A stretch of 64,000 nt of DNA from Sinomicrobium soli (GTDB taxonomy: Bacteria; Bacteroidota; Bacteroidia; Flavobacteriales; Flavobacteriaceae). The notes beneath the pieces were generated by a model. That model had not been told where the DNA came from, made no database searches, and was given only the letters and a program-made list of their open reading frames with translations. Below are positions 17,024 to 26,394 of the stretch, one piece after another. The stretch is taken from the NCBI RefSeq assembly GCF_003285545.1, contig NZ_QLNV01000005.1, positions 62,001-126,000 of the forward strand, written 5' to 3'. Numbering within the stretch: the stretch's first letter is position 1; every line of letters starts with the position of its first letter. Made by a program: the position numbers and the translations under genes.

Positions 17024-17185
17024 AGAAACTGTTTAAATTTTGTTTTTGGAATATTTTATAGTGTATTTTTTTGTCAGGCGAAGGTCTTTTGAGGTGCATA
17101 GCCATAGCTACGTACCGAAAAATAGCTGAAGCATGGCGGAAAAAGACGCATAAAAGAACCGAAGGATAAAACTTAAACAGTTTCT
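17024..17185. repeat. 162-bp imperfect palindrome (foldback, MITE-like)
   Basis: AGAAACTGTTTAA at the left end is matched by its exact inverse TTAAACAGTTTCT at the right. The two halves align without gaps over the full length, and the apex GGTGCATAGC-CATA-GCTACGTACC shares the same centre (17104.5). Several mismatches would be G-U pairs in RNA. A 61-codon minus-strand frame inside it is a by-product. From memory, similar sequences are scattered in other Bacteroidota genomes. Confidence 0.7.
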
Positions 17186-17231
17186 TAATCCGGAATGGCT
17201 CCGGCATGGTAGCAGAAAGCCCGAAAGTTTA

Positions 17232-17239
17232 TAACTTTG
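17232..17239 (+). promoter_or_regulatory. TAnnTTTG -7 element before the lipoprotein gene
   Basis: TAACTTTG matches the -7 element perfectly and ends 15 bp before the ATG at 17255. No -33 TTG stands at the right distance. Confidence 0.5.
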
Positions 17240-17254
17240 CGAAAACATGGATTT

Positions 17255-17710
17255 ATGAGTTACCAAAATTATTTCTCACTCATAACAGCATTTTTATTGC
17301 TCTGGGCAGGGGCTTGTAAAGACGGTGCGGCACGTCGCGGGGCCACACATGAGGATGACACTTTCCGGAAAGATCTGCGGGCCGAAAAAGGAGATACCCT
17401 GGACCTTGTTTTTGAAAATGGCAAGGCTCATATAAGCATATTTAAAGAAGAACGACAGAAAAAATACCTGCGTTTTACCACGGCAACCCCCGGCACGTTA
17501 ACCGCGGAAATCACTGCCGGAGATTCCGGGGCCAATCTCCGGTTCGGTCAGATTTTAATGCCCGACGGCACCGCAGACGGGCCATTCGGAAAGACCATCG
17601 AATATCATCTGCCCCATGCCGGAACCTATCTTCTGTGGATAGGGGAAAACCAGATGGCCGGCGATCCGTGGGAAGGGGTCTTTGAGGTTAATGCCGTATC
17701 GGGCAAGTAG
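17255..17710 (+). CDS. Putative lipoprotein of unknown function
   Basis: Protein of 151 residues from ATG 17255 (a TTG 18 bp earlier lies in the -7 element). The signal peptide SLITAFLLLWAGACKDG has a lipobox-like AGAC, so the mature protein should be attached to a membrane. The rest is beta-rich with repeated glycines and aromatic residues (LRFGQILMPDGTADGPFG, GTYLLWIGENQMAG), suggesting a small beta-sandwich. No family is recognised. It ends 1 bp from the convergent LD-carboxypeptidase gene. Confidence 0.7.
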   Translation: MSYQNYFSLITAFLLLWAGACKDGAARRGATHEDDTFRKDLRAEKGDTLDLVFENGKAHISIFKEERQKKYLRFTTATPGTLTAEITAGDSGANLRFGQILMPDGTADGPFGKTIEYHLPHAGTYLLWIGENQMAGDPWEGVFEVNAVSGK

Positions 17711-17711
17711 G

Positions 17712-18686
17712 TTAGGGCCTGCCGTCGTTCGTGAAAGAGAGGATGGTCTTTTCCTTTCCAACCTGGAGTTTTACCCTTTGCCCGAGAATAAGAGCCCTGT
17801 TGTCCTGAAGGTGCCCCGCGGGAAAATCAAAGCACACCGGGAAATGGTATTGGTCCGCAATATCCATGACAATGCCTATGGCATCCTTTCCCCACGGGAT
17901 GCTGTTGTCGTGCATCCGGGTCATTCCGCCTACCACCAGCCCTTTTATATGGTCAAAATACCCGTTCCGCTTAAGGTTCATCATCATCCGGTCTATATGG
18001 TAGAGATATTCGTCCAGGTCTTCGATAAACAGTATCTTACCCTCCGTATCTATGGCAGAGGGAGAACCCAGCAGGCTGTACAATATGGAGAGGTTGCCCC
18101 CGGTGAGAATCCCTTCCCCGTTCCCGGTACGGTTTTGTGCCCTTGCGGGTACCGTATAGCTCAGGGGCTTTCCGAATAAACCGTCTTTAAGGCTCTGCAT
18201 GGATTCCGGAGTGTTTTTTTTGACGTTGAGCGGCATGGTGGCATGCAAGGTGGCTATGCCCATATTGTGTATATGGCTGTGCAGTACGGTAACATCGCTG
18301 TAGCCCACGATCCATTTCGGTTTTTTACGGAAGTGTTCAAAATCGATCAGGTCAATGATACGAACCGTACCGTACCCGCCCCGGGCAATCCATATGGCCT
18401 TTATGGCAGGGTTGTCCAGCATCTGCTGGAGATCTGCGGCCCGCTCGCGGTCTGTTCCCGACAGCTGGTGGTATTCCGGGCCTATGGTATTGCCCGGTAC
18501 CACATGCAGCCCCCAGTGCCTCAGCGAATCTGTCGCCGGTAACGCATCTTCGGGCTGAAAACTCCTGGCAGTGGCGATAATGCCCACGGTATCACCCTTT
18601 TGTAAATAAGGAGGAATAACCATATGTTGCGCATTCAGGAATGCCGTGTGGAAAATGAGCAACAGAACGGGAACGATTTTGTACAT
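17712..18686 (-). CDS. S66-family LD-carboxypeptidase (LdcA-like)
   Basis: Protein of 324 residues from ATG 18686 with a signal peptide (IVPVLLLIFHTAFLNAQ), so it is exported. S66 features: PPYLQKGDTVGIIATARS at the mature N-terminus, the nucleophile region IWIARGGYGTVRIID, VGYSDVTVLHSHI, GNLSILYSLLGSPSAID, and the later E and H in LFIEDLDEYLYHIDRM and DFPAGH. LdcA enzymes remove the terminal D-alanine from muropeptide tetrapeptides during peptidoglycan recycling. It is convergent with the lipoprotein gene. Confidence 0.92.
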   Translation of the reverse strand: MYKIVPVLLLIFHTAFLNAQHMVIPPYLQKGDTVGIIATARSFQPEDALPATDSLRHWGLHVVPGNTIGPEYHQLSGTDRERAADLQQMLDNPAIKAIWIARGGYGTVRIIDLIDFEHFRKKPKWIVGYSDVTVLHSHIHNMGIATLHATMPLNVKKNTPESMQSLKDGLFGKPLSYTVPARAQNRTGNGEGILTGGNLSILYSLLGSPSAIDTEGKILFIEDLDEYLYHIDRMMMNLKRNGYFDHIKGLVVGGMTRMHDNSIPWGKDAIGIVMDIADQYHFPVCFDFPAGHLQDNRALILGQRVKLQVGKEKTILSFTNDGRP

Positions 18687-18788
18687 GGAAAATATATAAC
18701 TGGTGAATGACAGGTGGCAAATTAACAAATATGTGGTAAAACAATGATACGATTTGCCGATTTTTACGGTCTAATCCATCCTAATGAT

Positions 18789-18796
18789 TATTTTTG
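18789..18796 (+). promoter_or_regulatory. TAnnTTTG -7 element of metG
   Basis: TATTTTTG matches the -7 element and would give a leader of about 95 nt before the metG ATG at 18897. No -33 TTG at the expected spacing. Confidence 0.4.
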
Positions 18797-18896
18797 CACT
18801 GCTGTCCGGACCGCGTTTTTGTAACGGACAACAGGCGCTTTTGTTGCCTTTCAGCATTTGATTTTTCGAAACCAGAGACCAGAGAAAATACATTTT

Positions 18897-20969
18897 ATGT
18901 CACAATACCCGAAACGTTATACCGTTACATCTGCATTGCCCTATACCAACGGCCCCATACATATAGGCCACCTGGCAGGGGTTTATGTACCCTCCGATAT
19001 TTATGTCCGCTACCTGAGATTGCGCGGAAGGGACGTCGCTTTCGTATGCGGAAGCGATGAACACGGAGTGGCCATTTCCATGAAGGCGAGAAAGGAAGGA
19101 GTATCCCCTCAGGAGATTATAGACCGGTATCACGGAATGATCAAAAGATCTTTTGAAGAGTTCGGAATATCATTTGATAATTATTCCCGGACCTCAGCAC
19201 CGATTCACCACGAAACGGCTTCCGGTTTTTTTCGCAAGCTTTATGACGATAATAAGTTTATCGAGGAGGTTACCGAACAGCTGTACGACGAAAAGGCCGG
19301 GCAGTTCCTGGCCGACCGTTTTGTGATAGGCACCTGTCCCAAATGCGGGAATGAAGAGGCCTACGGCGATCAGTGCGAAAGCTGCGGCGCATCGCTCAAT
19401 GCTACGGACCTGATCAATCCGAAATCCACCATTACCGGGACAACCCCGGTATTGAAAGAAACCCGGCACTGGTTTCTCCCGCTCGACCGGTACGACTCAT
19501 TCCTCAGGGAATGGATACTGGAAGGGCATAAAAACGACTGGAAACCCAATGTATACGGACAGGTAAAGTCGTGGCTCGACGACGGACTGAAACCCCGGGC
19601 CGTAACCCGTGACCTGGACTGGGGCATTCCCGTACCCGTGGAAGGCGCGGAGGGGAAAGTACTGTATGTCTGGTTTGATGCGCCCATAGGCTATATCTCA
19701 TCGACCAAGGAATGGGCCGAAAGGGAAGGGACAGATTGGGAACCCTACTGGAAAGACAAGGACACCAAACTGGTTCATTTTATCGGAAAAGACAATATCG
19801 TATTTCACTGTGTGATCTTTCCCGCCATGCTCAGGGCAGAAGGAAGCTATATCCTTCCGGATAATGTGCCGGCCAATGAGTTTCTCAATCTCGAGGGAAA
19901 TAAGTTGTCCACTTCAAAAAACTGGGCGGTATGGCTGCACGAATACCTGGAAGACTTTCCGGGAAAACAGGATGTGCTGAGATATACCCTCACCGCCAAT
20001 GCGCCGGAAACCAAGGACAATGATTTTACCTGGAAAGATTTCCAGGCCAGGAATAACAACGAGCTGGTTGCCATATTCGGAAATTTTGTAAACCGGGTGG
20101 TTGTGCTGACCAACAAATATTACGACGGGGAAGTCCCCGGACCCGGAACCTATACCGGTCACGATAGCAAAACCCTTGAGGCCCTCCGCAAATACCCGGA
20201 TATCATAGCCTCTTCCATAGAACGGTACCGCTTCAGGGAAGCGTTGGGTGAACTGATGAATGTGGCCCGGCTGGGCAATAAATACCTGGCCGATGAAGAA
20301 CCCTGGAAACAGGTGAAGGAAAACCCGGAAAGAGTGCAGACCGTAATGTATGTGGCGCTTCAGGTGGCAGCAGCGCTGGGAGTGCTCAGCGAACCCTTTC
20401 TTCCCTTTACGGCCCGGAAACTTCAGGAAATGCTGGGGCTTAAGGAACCGGGAAAAGGAATATCCTGGGATGCTATTGCAACACCGGGGGCACAATTGCC
20501 CGCAGGACACCGGATAGGTAAGGCATCACTGCTCTTTACAAAAATAGAGGATGCCGAGATCGAAAAACAGCTGCAACGCCTGGAACAGACCAGGGAGAGC
20601 AATAAAATTGAAAAACAGGATACCACGGTCATGGAGCAAAAAGAAACCATCAGCTACGACGATTTTGCCAGGCTGGATATGAGGATAGGCACCATTGTAG
20701 AGGCCGAAAAAATGAAAAAGGCCGATAAGCTCCTGGTGCTGAAAGTGGATACGGGCCTGGATGTCCGTACCATAGTTTCGGGAATCGCACAGAGTTTTAC
20801 CCCCGAAGAGATCATCGGGAAAAAGGTTACCGTACTGGTCAACCTCGCCCCCCGGAAACTCAGGGGAGTGGAAAGCCAGGGTATGATACTGATGACACAG
20901 CAGGCAGATGGCAAGCTGGTATTCCTCAACCCGGACGATACCGTAGCAAACGGGGAGAGTGTTTCATGA
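18897..20969 (+). CDS. metG: Methionine--tRNA ligase
   Basis: Protein of 690 residues from ATG 18897. Class I signature HIGHLAGVY follows PYTNGPI, a zinc knuckle has [18 protein letters not shown], and the second signature is KLSTSKN. A C-terminal tRNA-binding OB-fold domain is appended ([20 protein letters not shown]), which in many species aids dimerisation and tRNA binding. It charges tRNA-Met. purD follows 47 bp downstream on the same strand. Confidence 0.97.
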   Translation: MSQYPKRYTVTSALPYTNGPIHIGHLAGVYVPSDIYVRYLRLRGRDVAFVCGSDEHGVAISMKARKEGVSPQEIIDRYHGMIKRSFEEFGISFDNYSRTSAPIHHETASGFFRKLYDDNKFIEEVTEQLYDEKAGQFLADRFVIGTCPKCGNEEAYGDQCESCGASLNATDLINPKSTITGTTPVLKETRHWFLPLDRYDSFLREWILEGHKNDWKPNVYGQVKSWLDDGLKPRAVTRDLDWGIPVPVEGAEGKVLYVWFDAPIGYISSTKEWAEREGTDWEPYWKDKDTKLVHFIGKDNIVFHCVIFPAMLRAEGSYILPDNVPANEFLNLEGNKLSTSKNWAVWLHEYLEDFPGKQDVLRYTLTANAPETKDNDFTWKDFQARNNNELVAIFGNFVNRVVVLTNKYYDGEVPGPGTYTGHDSKTLEALRKYPDIIASSIERYRFREALGELMNVARLGNKYLADEEPWKQVKENPERVQTVMYVALQVAAALGVLSEPFLPFTARKLQEMLGLKEPGKGISWDAIATPGAQLPAGHRIGKASLLFTKIEDAEIEKQLQRLEQTRESNKIEKQDTTVMEQKETISYDDFARLDMRIGTIVEAEKMKKADKLLVLKVDTGLDVRTIVSGIAQSFTPEEIIGKKVTVLVNLAPRKLRGVESQGMILMTQQADGKLVFLNPDDTVANGESVS

Positions 20970-21016
20970 GATCAGCACCAATTAAACAACAGGGTAATTA
21001 ATCAACAGCGCATACG

Positions 21017-22309
21017 ATGAACATATTAATACTGGGCAGTGGCGGAAGAGAACATACTTTTGCCTGGAAGATCGCCCAAAGCGATAAGGTAAAACAATTG
21101 TTTATAGCCCCCGGAAATGCGGGAACTGCAAAAACCCGGCTTGCTTCGGGAGCGATGGCAACCAATGTAAATATAGCGGCTACGGATTTTGAGGCGGTAA
21201 AAGAGCTCGTGCTGGAAAAGCAGATAGACATGGTGGTTGTGGGCCCCGAAGATCCGCTGGTAAAGGGAATACACGATTATTTCCTGGACGACGAGCAGCT
21301 CAGGGAGGTGGCAGTTATAGGTCCGCAAAAAGAAGCAGCCCGCCTGGAAGGGAGCAAGGAATTTGCCAAGGAGTTTATGGAAAGGCACCGGATACCTACG
21401 GCGGCCTATCGCAGTTTTACCGCTGCAGAACTGGAAGAAGGCTACGCCTTTCTCCAGACCTTACAGCCTCCTTATGTGCTGAAGGCCGACGGACTGGCCG
21501 CGGGAAAGGGAGTACTTATACTGAACGACCTCGAAGAAGCAAAGGCGGAACTCAGGAATATGCTGGTAGAGGCCAAATTCGGAGATGCCAGTACCAAGGT
21601 GGTCATTGAGGAATTCCTGAGCGGGATAGAACTGAGTTGTTTTGTGATTACCGACGGGGAAAATTACCTGACGCTTCCCATGGCTAAGGACTACAAGCGT
21701 ATAGGTGAGGGCGATACCGGCCTTAATACCGGGGGCATGGGGGCGGTTTCCCCGGTGCCGTTTGCCAGTGAGACGTTTGTGAAAAAGATCGAAGACCGTA
21801 TTGTAAAACCTACCATTTCAGGTTTCCGTAAAGATAACCTGCCCTACAAGGGCTTTGTTTTTATCGGGCTGATCAAGGTAGGTGACGACCCCTATGTTAT
21901 AGAATACAATGTGCGTATGGGAGACCCGGAGACCGAAGTGGTGCTGCCGAGGGTAAAAAACGACCTGGTGGAGCTCTTTGAAGCCGTACACCGGGGAACA
22001 CTGGACGGTGTAAGCCTTGAAACAGATGACAGAGCGGCAACTACGGTGATGGCGGTGTCCGGCGGATACCCGGAAGCCTATGAAAAGGGAAAGGAGATCA
22101 CGGGAGCCGATGATATTGAAGATTCCCTGGTCTTTCACGCGGGGACCCTCCTTGAGAACGATAAGGTACTGACCAGTGGCGGACGCGTAATAGCCGTTAC
22201 TTCTTACGGAAAAGACTTTAAGGAAGCCCTGCAGCAGTCGTACGGGAATATGAGTAGGCTGTATTTCGACAAAATGTATTACCGCAGGGATATAGGGTTT
22301 GACCTGTAG
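21017..22309 (+). CDS. purD: Phosphoribosylamine--glycine ligase
   Basis: Protein of 430 residues, normal for PurD. N-terminal MNILILGSGGREHTFAWKI, ATP-grasp region LKADGLAAGKGVLIL and GDASTKVVIEEFLSG, substrate motif YKRIGEGDTGLNTGGMGAVS and NVRMGDPETEVVLPR are all present. It makes glycinamide ribonucleotide in the second step of purine synthesis. In Flavobacteria purD is often near DUF6341, DUF6427 and upp; here an insertion sequence lies between. Confidence 0.97.
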   Translation: MNILILGSGGREHTFAWKIAQSDKVKQLFIAPGNAGTAKTRLASGAMATNVNIAATDFEAVKELVLEKQIDMVVVGPEDPLVKGIHDYFLDDEQLREVAVIGPQKEAARLEGSKEFAKEFMERHRIPTAAYRSFTAAELEEGYAFLQTLQPPYVLKADGLAAGKGVLILNDLEEAKAELRNMLVEAKFGDASTKVVIEEFLSGIELSCFVITDGENYLTLPMAKDYKRIGEGDTGLNTGGMGAVSPVPFASETFVKKIEDRIVKPTISGFRKDNLPYKGFVFIGLIKVGDDPYVIEYNVRMGDPETEVVLPRVKNDLVELFEAVHRGTLDGVSLETDDRAATTVMAVSGGYPEAYEKGKEITGADDIEDSLVFHAGTLLENDKVLTSGGRVIAVTSYGKDFKEALQQSYGNMSRLYFDKMYYRRDIGFDL

Positions 22310-22410
22310 CACGATGCGCCCTTTCCGGGGGCTTAAAATTCCTCTGAGCCTGGCTGGAGACTCCTTCCCTTTCTCCCGATTCCGGGGACCGGCCGGTCCG
22401 GATCACAGCA

Positions 22411-22475
22411 TTGTCATTCCGACGACAGAGCCTGTCCCGACCTTTTCGGTAGGGGAGGGATCTCTTATACAAGAC
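22411..22475. repeat. Half copy of the intergenic composite repeat
   Basis: TTGTCATTCCGACGACAGAG through GGGAGGGATCTC matches the left arm of the copy at 38564 almost base for base (CCTGTCCCGACCTTTTCGGT shared with one change). The central and right parts are missing. A palindrome GGACCGGCCGGTCC precedes it (about 22386-22399). No gene is seen in 22310-22662. Confidence 0.65.
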
Positions 22476-22604
22476 GGCTCTCCCCGCAGGGTTATAAAAA
22501 ACCGGAAGTGATTGAACACCAAACACCCCGGCATTCAATAAAGGCACATTCAGAATTAAATAAACATTTGTAATTCAGCGGATTAATCCGTAATTTAGAG
22601 AAAC

Positions 22605-22647
22605 AAAACCCCGAAAATTGGCCAAAGTGCCAAAAAACGGGGTTTTT
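22605..22647. terminator. Hairpin before the transposase gene
   Basis: AAAACCCCG (22605-22613) pairs with CGGGGTTTT (22638-22646), with an inner GGC/GCC pair; T residues follow on the plus strand. Such hairpins often shield a transposase gene from outside transcription. Confidence 0.55.
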
Positions 22648-22662
22648 CTATTTTACGTACCC

Positions 22663-24018
22663 ATGAAATTACAAAGAATCTCGGAATTACAACACACATT
22701 TTCCTTTTTATCTTCCACGGAACAATTAACCGCCTATCGGGAACGCTTTTTTGAGAGTGACCTGGGAAAAATCTACCAGGCTATCCCCTGGGATGAGTTA
22801 GTCAGGGAATTTGGTTTGAAGCCTTGTGAAAAAGGTCCTCGTTTTATGTTCAGTCCCCGAGGGCGGATCGCTTTAATGGTTTTAAAACATCATGCGGGCT
22901 GTTCGGATCGAAAACTTATCGAACAACTTAACAGTAATATCGATTACCAATTCTTTTGTGATATCCATTTGGGATTACAGCGGATCACCAACTACAAGAT
23001 CGTCAGCCAAATCCGCTGTGAACTCTCCCGGGTATTGGAGATCGATGCGTTAGAAAAGGTATTCTATACCCATTGGAAGCCCTATATTGATGAAGCTGAA
23101 AAAGCTGTCGTGGATGCCACCTGCTATGAGAGTGAAGTCCGTTACCCCACCAATCAAAAACTGCTCTGGGAAGCTGTAGAGTGGCTTTACAAAGCCCTGC
23201 GGCGGCTATGCCGGGCCCTAAAGGTGAAGCTTCCCCGTAGCAAATACCTCAAATGGAAGAAACGCTATATCGGTTACAGCAAGATGCGCAAGAAAACAGT
23301 CAAGAAACGTCGCTCACTTACCCGGGCACTGCTGCGACTCTTGGAGAGGTTCCTGAGTTTTGAAAAGCAGTTGCTCAAAGTGCACTCCGTGGAACTGCCC
23401 AAGCGCTACTATAAGACCATGTACACCATTCGGAAGGTCTACCGGCAGCAATGGAACCTGTTCACCACAGGGGAAAAGCCTAAAGGTCGTATTGTGAGTA
23501 TCGGCAAGGACTACCTGCGTCCCATTGTCCGGGGTAAGGAGATCAAGAAAGTAGAGTTTGGTGCCAAGGTCAACAAGTTACAGATAGACGGGATCAACTT
23601 TATAGAACTCATCAGTTTTGATAATTTTAACGAAGGCACCCGGCTGAAGAGTTCCGTGTATAAAGCACAAGGTCTTACCCGAAGAAGACTAAAGGTTCTT
23701 GGAGCCGATGCCATCTACGCCACCAATGCCAACCGCAGGTTCGTGACCAGGCATGGGATCAAGACTGATTTTAAACCCAAAGGTCCTAAAGGCAAACACC
23801 GTAAAGAGCAAGCCCAACTGAAGGGACAAATCACCAAAGAACGGGCTTCCAGGCTGGAAGGCAGTTTTGGTAAGGAAAAGGAACATTATCACTTGAAAAA
23901 GATAAAAGCCAAAACCAGGGCTACCGAAATCTTGTGGATCTTCTTCGGCATCCATACGGCTAACTGTCTGGAAATCGGTAGGCGTATGACAGGACAACTC
24001 CACCGACAAGCAGCCTGA
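22663..24018 (+). CDS. DDE transposase (IS4/IS5 superfamily, IS1182-like)
   Basis: Protein of 451 residues from ATG 22663. An N-terminal DUF772-like domain (FSPRGRIALMVLKHHAGCSDRK) is followed by the first catalytic aspartate in KAVVDATCYESEVRYPT, a basic helical insertion (RRSLTRALLRLLERFLS), the second aspartate in LKVLGADAIYATNANR and the glutamate in RLEGSFGKEKEHYHLKK. The gene looks intact. The family name is my best guess from the VDAT...RYPT motif. Confidence 0.88.
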   Translation: MKLQRISELQHTFSFLSSTEQLTAYRERFFESDLGKIYQAIPWDELVREFGLKPCEKGPRFMFSPRGRIALMVLKHHAGCSDRKLIEQLNSNIDYQFFCDIHLGLQRITNYKIVSQIRCELSRVLEIDALEKVFYTHWKPYIDEAEKAVVDATCYESEVRYPTNQKLLWEAVEWLYKALRRLCRALKVKLPRSKYLKWKKRYIGYSKMRKKTVKKRRSLTRALLRLLERFLSFEKQLLKVHSVELPKRYYKTMYTIRKVYRQQWNLFTTGEKPKGRIVSIGKDYLRPIVRGKEIKKVEFGAKVNKLQIDGINFIELISFDNFNEGTRLKSSVYKAQGLTRRRLKVLGADAIYATNANRRFVTRHGIKTDFKPKGPKGKHRKEQAQLKGQITKERASRLEGSFGKEKEHYHLKKIKAKTRATEILWIFFGIHTANCLEIGRRMTGQLHRQAA

Positions 24019-24113
24019 TATGTTTTTAGAATAAGAGCAAAAACTACAGGATACCTATGTCTGTTTGGTACGACAATCCGGCTAAAACACCTAAAGTATC
24101 CTCAAAAAAGAAA

Positions 24114-24148
24114 AAACTCCGGTGATCCATATAAAATCACCAGAGTTT
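24114..24148. repeat. Inverted repeat at the right side of the IS
   Basis: AAACTC-C-GGTGAT (24114-24126) pairs with ATCACC-A-GAGTTT (24136-24148) across a 9-bp loop, one C/A mismatch. Confidence 0.6.
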
Positions 24149-24197
24149 GTTGTCTATTTTTTTGGAAATTAGCTTACTTCTGAAAGCGCCAATAAAG

Positions 24198-24227
24198 AAG
24201 CCGCTCCTGAAGATCAGGGCGGCTTTT
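24198..24227. terminator. Terminator hairpin after the IS, facing the DUF6341 gene
   Basis: AAGCCGCTCCTG (24198-24209) pairs with CAGGGCGGCTT (24215-24225), followed by TTTTAATATTTTG on the plus strand. On the minus strand it can end the DUF6341-like gene, 46 bp away. Confidence 0.65.
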
Positions 24228-24272
24228 AATATTTTGCCTTAAAGGCCTGCAATAGCACTCTGACTTTTGCGT

Positions 24273-24503
24273 TTATTTCAGGAAGGAATGTGCAGAAATA
24301 CTTTTGTTCTCCGTGCCTTCTTCATTGAATTTTTTAAGTTGGAGTATCCAGTAAACAACGGCGCACATACAGATGATGATAAATATCCAGTTCAGGGTGT
24401 TTGCCGCCCACCAGCTTTGGAGTTCCAGATCCCGGAGGGCGTGCAGCGGAATAAAAAGGATGTGTTCAAAGAGGTATTGAATGCCTTCAAAAAAATCTTT
24501 CAT
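24273..24503 (-). CDS. DUF6341-like small membrane protein
   Basis: Protein of 76 residues. The N-terminal segment FFEGIQYLFEHILFIPLHALRDL is followed by a tryptophan pair and one clear membrane helix (LNWIFIIICMCAVVYWILQL), then a polar tail. Neighbouring a DUF6427 gene and upp is, as I recall, the standard Flavobacteria arrangement for DUF6341. Function unknown. Confidence 0.8.
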   Translation of the reverse strand: MKDFFEGIQYLFEHILFIPLHALRDLELQSWWAANTLNWIFIIICMCAVVYWILQLKKFNEEGTENKSISAHSFLK

Positions 24504-24580
24504 CGCTTCAAGGTAAAAGTTATACTATATTTACCCTGCAAATGTACATCATTTACACTGTAAACCTATAAAAACAAGAG

Positions 24581-25507
24581 ATGATTTCCAGTTTTTTTAA
24601 CCGGACCAAGCCCATAAACATGTTATTCATAGTGCTCTATGCCGTTTTTTTTTACGGGCTTACCCGGTTTTATCTCTATAAGGCCGACTGGAGCGCAGGG
24701 GCTTTGACCGGGTATGCCGGGCAGATACTGGTATTGGTGTTCAGTATATTCCTGATCAGTTTCATCATCCGGAAAAATGCCTTATGTGAAAACAACTCCT
24801 ATTCCGCGTTGTTATTTGTCGCCTTTATGGCCCTTTTTCCCCAGATATTCGTGAGTCCCGAGATCATTATGGCCAACCTGTTCGTGCTGCTCGCATTGCG
24901 GCGGATTATCAGTATCCGTTCGTTTATCCAGGTAAAGCAGAAACTCTTTGATGCTTCGTTGTGGATCTGCGTATCGGCACTTTTCTATGAATGGACGCTG
25001 GTATTCCTGCTGCTGGTCTTTGCGGCCATCATGGTGTACAGGGTGGGGGAGTACAGGAACTGGCTGGTGCCTTTTGTCGCGGTTTTTGTGGTGGGGATGT
25101 TGCTGCTGACCTATGTGATCTGGTTTCGCGACCTGCACTGGGTGAGGGAAACATTTCCGTTTTCCGTGGATTTTTACAGTATAAGGACCATGACGCCCGG
25201 GTTTATCTCGGCAGTTGTTCTTATCGTCCTGACCGGGCTGGTATCGGTCATATCCTTTATAACCCGTTACAAGACCAAACCCTCCGGGGTGCAATCTTCT
25301 CTCCTTCTTATTGTCATAGCCATGCTGCTGGCATGTGGGGTGGCTTCGGTATCCAATAACCGCGAAAGTGACGAGGTGGTATTCGCTCTTTTCCCCGTAG
25401 CGGTGCTTGCCGCCAATTACCTCCAGGAGATCGTGAGGCCGTGGTGGAAAGAAAGCCTGTTGTGGTTTTTTGTGGCGGCTCCGTTTATCCTGTTGTTTAT
25501 AAACTGA
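24581..25507 (+). CDS. DUF6427-like multipass membrane protein
   Basis: Protein of 308 residues with about eight or nine hydrophobic helices from residue 14 on (NMLFIVLYAVFFYGLTRFYLY) to the C-terminus (LLWFFVAAPFILLFI). The start MISSFFNRTKPIN is typical of DUF6427. It is divergent from the DUF6341 gene (77 bp) and convergent with upp (17 bp between stops). No catalytic motif is seen. Confidence 0.8.
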   Translation: MISSFFNRTKPINMLFIVLYAVFFYGLTRFYLYKADWSAGALTGYAGQILVLVFSIFLISFIIRKNALCENNSYSALLFVAFMALFPQIFVSPEIIMANLFVLLALRRIISIRSFIQVKQKLFDASLWICVSALFYEWTLVFLLLVFAAIMVYRVGEYRNWLVPFVAVFVVGMLLLTYVIWFRDLHWVRETFPFSVDFYSIRTMTPGFISAVVLIVLTGLVSVISFITRYKTKPSGVQSSLLLIVIAMLLACGVASVSNNRESDEVVFALFPVAVLAANYLQEIVRPWWKESLLWFFVAAPFILLFIN

Positions 25508-25524
25508 CGGCGCTTTCCCTTGGC

Positions 25525-26184
25525 TCAGTGCTGTAACTTGGGACCGTAAGCGAGGTCGCCGGCATCGCCAAGCCCGGGAATGATATAGCCCTTTTCATTC
25601 AATCTGTCGTCCATAGCGGCGATCCACAGGTGGGAATCTTCCGGAAAATACGCTTCTACCGCTGCAATACCCGGTGTTGAACCGACAACGGCCAGCAGGT
25701 GTATTTCCGAAGGAGTTCCCATTTTCTTCAGGGCATCATAGGCAGCCATAAACGATCTCCCGGTGGCCAGCATGGGATCGGCCAGGAGCAGGGTCTTTCC
25801 CTGCAGGGAAGGAGAGGAAAGATATTCTACCAGGATCTCGAAGTCATCTCCGTGACCGGTGTGATGGCGATAGGCTGAAACAAAAGCGTTTTCCGCCCCG
25901 TCAAAATAATCGAGCAGGCCATTGTGAAAAGCGATACCCGCCCTCAGGATGGAGCAGATGACCACCTTGTTCTGTATGAGCGGAATTTCCTTTTCCCCGA
26001 GGGGAGTCGTTACCGTTGTGTTGCGATAGGAAAGCGCTTTGCTCAGCTCGTACCCGAGGATATGGGCTATACGTTGTATATTGGTCCGGAACCGCATGCG
26101 GTCTGACTGTATCTTGATATCTCGTGCTTCGGCAATAAACCGGTTGAGCAGGCTGGCCTGTGCCCCTATGTGATGTATCTGCAT
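25525..26184 (-). CDS. upp: Uracil phosphoribosyltransferase
   Basis: Protein of 219 residues from ATG 26184; an upstream extension to 26247 is judged non-coding. PRPP-binding loop is LLLADPMLATGRS, near the C-terminus the uracil-binding region GYIIPGLGDAGDLAYG is present, and the N-terminal part has ELSKALSYRNTTVTTPLG. It makes UMP from uracil and PRPP in pyrimidine salvage. Confidence 0.95.
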   Translation of the reverse strand: MQIHHIGAQASLLNRFIAEARDIKIQSDRMRFRTNIQRIAHILGYELSKALSYRNTTVTTPLGEKEIPLIQNKVVICSILRAGIAFHNGLLDYFDGAENAFVSAYRHHTGHGDDFEILVEYLSSPSLQGKTLLLADPMLATGRSFMAAYDALKKMGTPSEIHLLAVVGSTPGIAAVEAYFPEDSHLWIAAMDDRLNEKGYIIPGLGDAGDLAYGPKLQH

Positions 26185-26283
26185 ATCAGGGAGATTTGAT
26201 TCCCGTAAAATTACACAAAATGTACAAAGCAGCCGCAATACAGACAATTACGGAATCCCGCCGCTGACTTGTCAGGATTGTTG

Positions 26284-26291
26284 TACATTTG
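26284..26291 (+). promoter_or_regulatory. TAnnTTTG -7 element before the polysaccharide cluster
   Basis: TACATTTG is a perfect -7 match. It would give a leader of about 95 nt before the TTG start at 26395. The nearest TTG (26269-26271) is only 12 bp upstream, shorter than usual. Confidence 0.45.
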
Positions 26292-26301
26292 CCGGAAAGA
26301 A

Positions 26302-26381
26302 CCCCTCTTCGGCAAAATTAAAGACGAAACGGAAATTTAAATCGTTTTTATAAGCAACGGTTTCGGGGAGAGGGCGTCTTT
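26302..26381 (+). promoter_or_regulatory. Structured 5' leader of the polysaccharide cluster
   Basis: CCCTCT (26303-26308) can pair with AGAGGG (26369-26374), and AAAGACG (26320-26326) with CGTCTTT (26375-26381). The two stems cross, so they exclude each other unless a pseudoknot forms. CGAAAC (26325-26330) with GTTTCG (26360-26365) adds a third possible stem. No known riboswitch motif is recognised. Confidence 0.35.
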
Positions 26382-26394
26382 GGAGTAAGCCATT

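Larger units (their letters stand above)
22596..24157 (+). mobile_element. Insertion sequence with DDE transposase (ends tentative)
   Basis: The transposase gene is flanked by two hairpins. At the left is TAGAGAAACAAAACCCCG, at the right the inverse of TAGACAACAAACTCTGG, which may be weak terminal inverted repeats. No clear target duplication was found, so the ends are a guess. The element sits between purD and the DUF6341 gene. Confidence 0.5.

Noticed and set aside
17022-17207. 61-codon minus-strand frame
   Set aside because: It lies wholly in the 162-bp palindrome and is a product of that structure.
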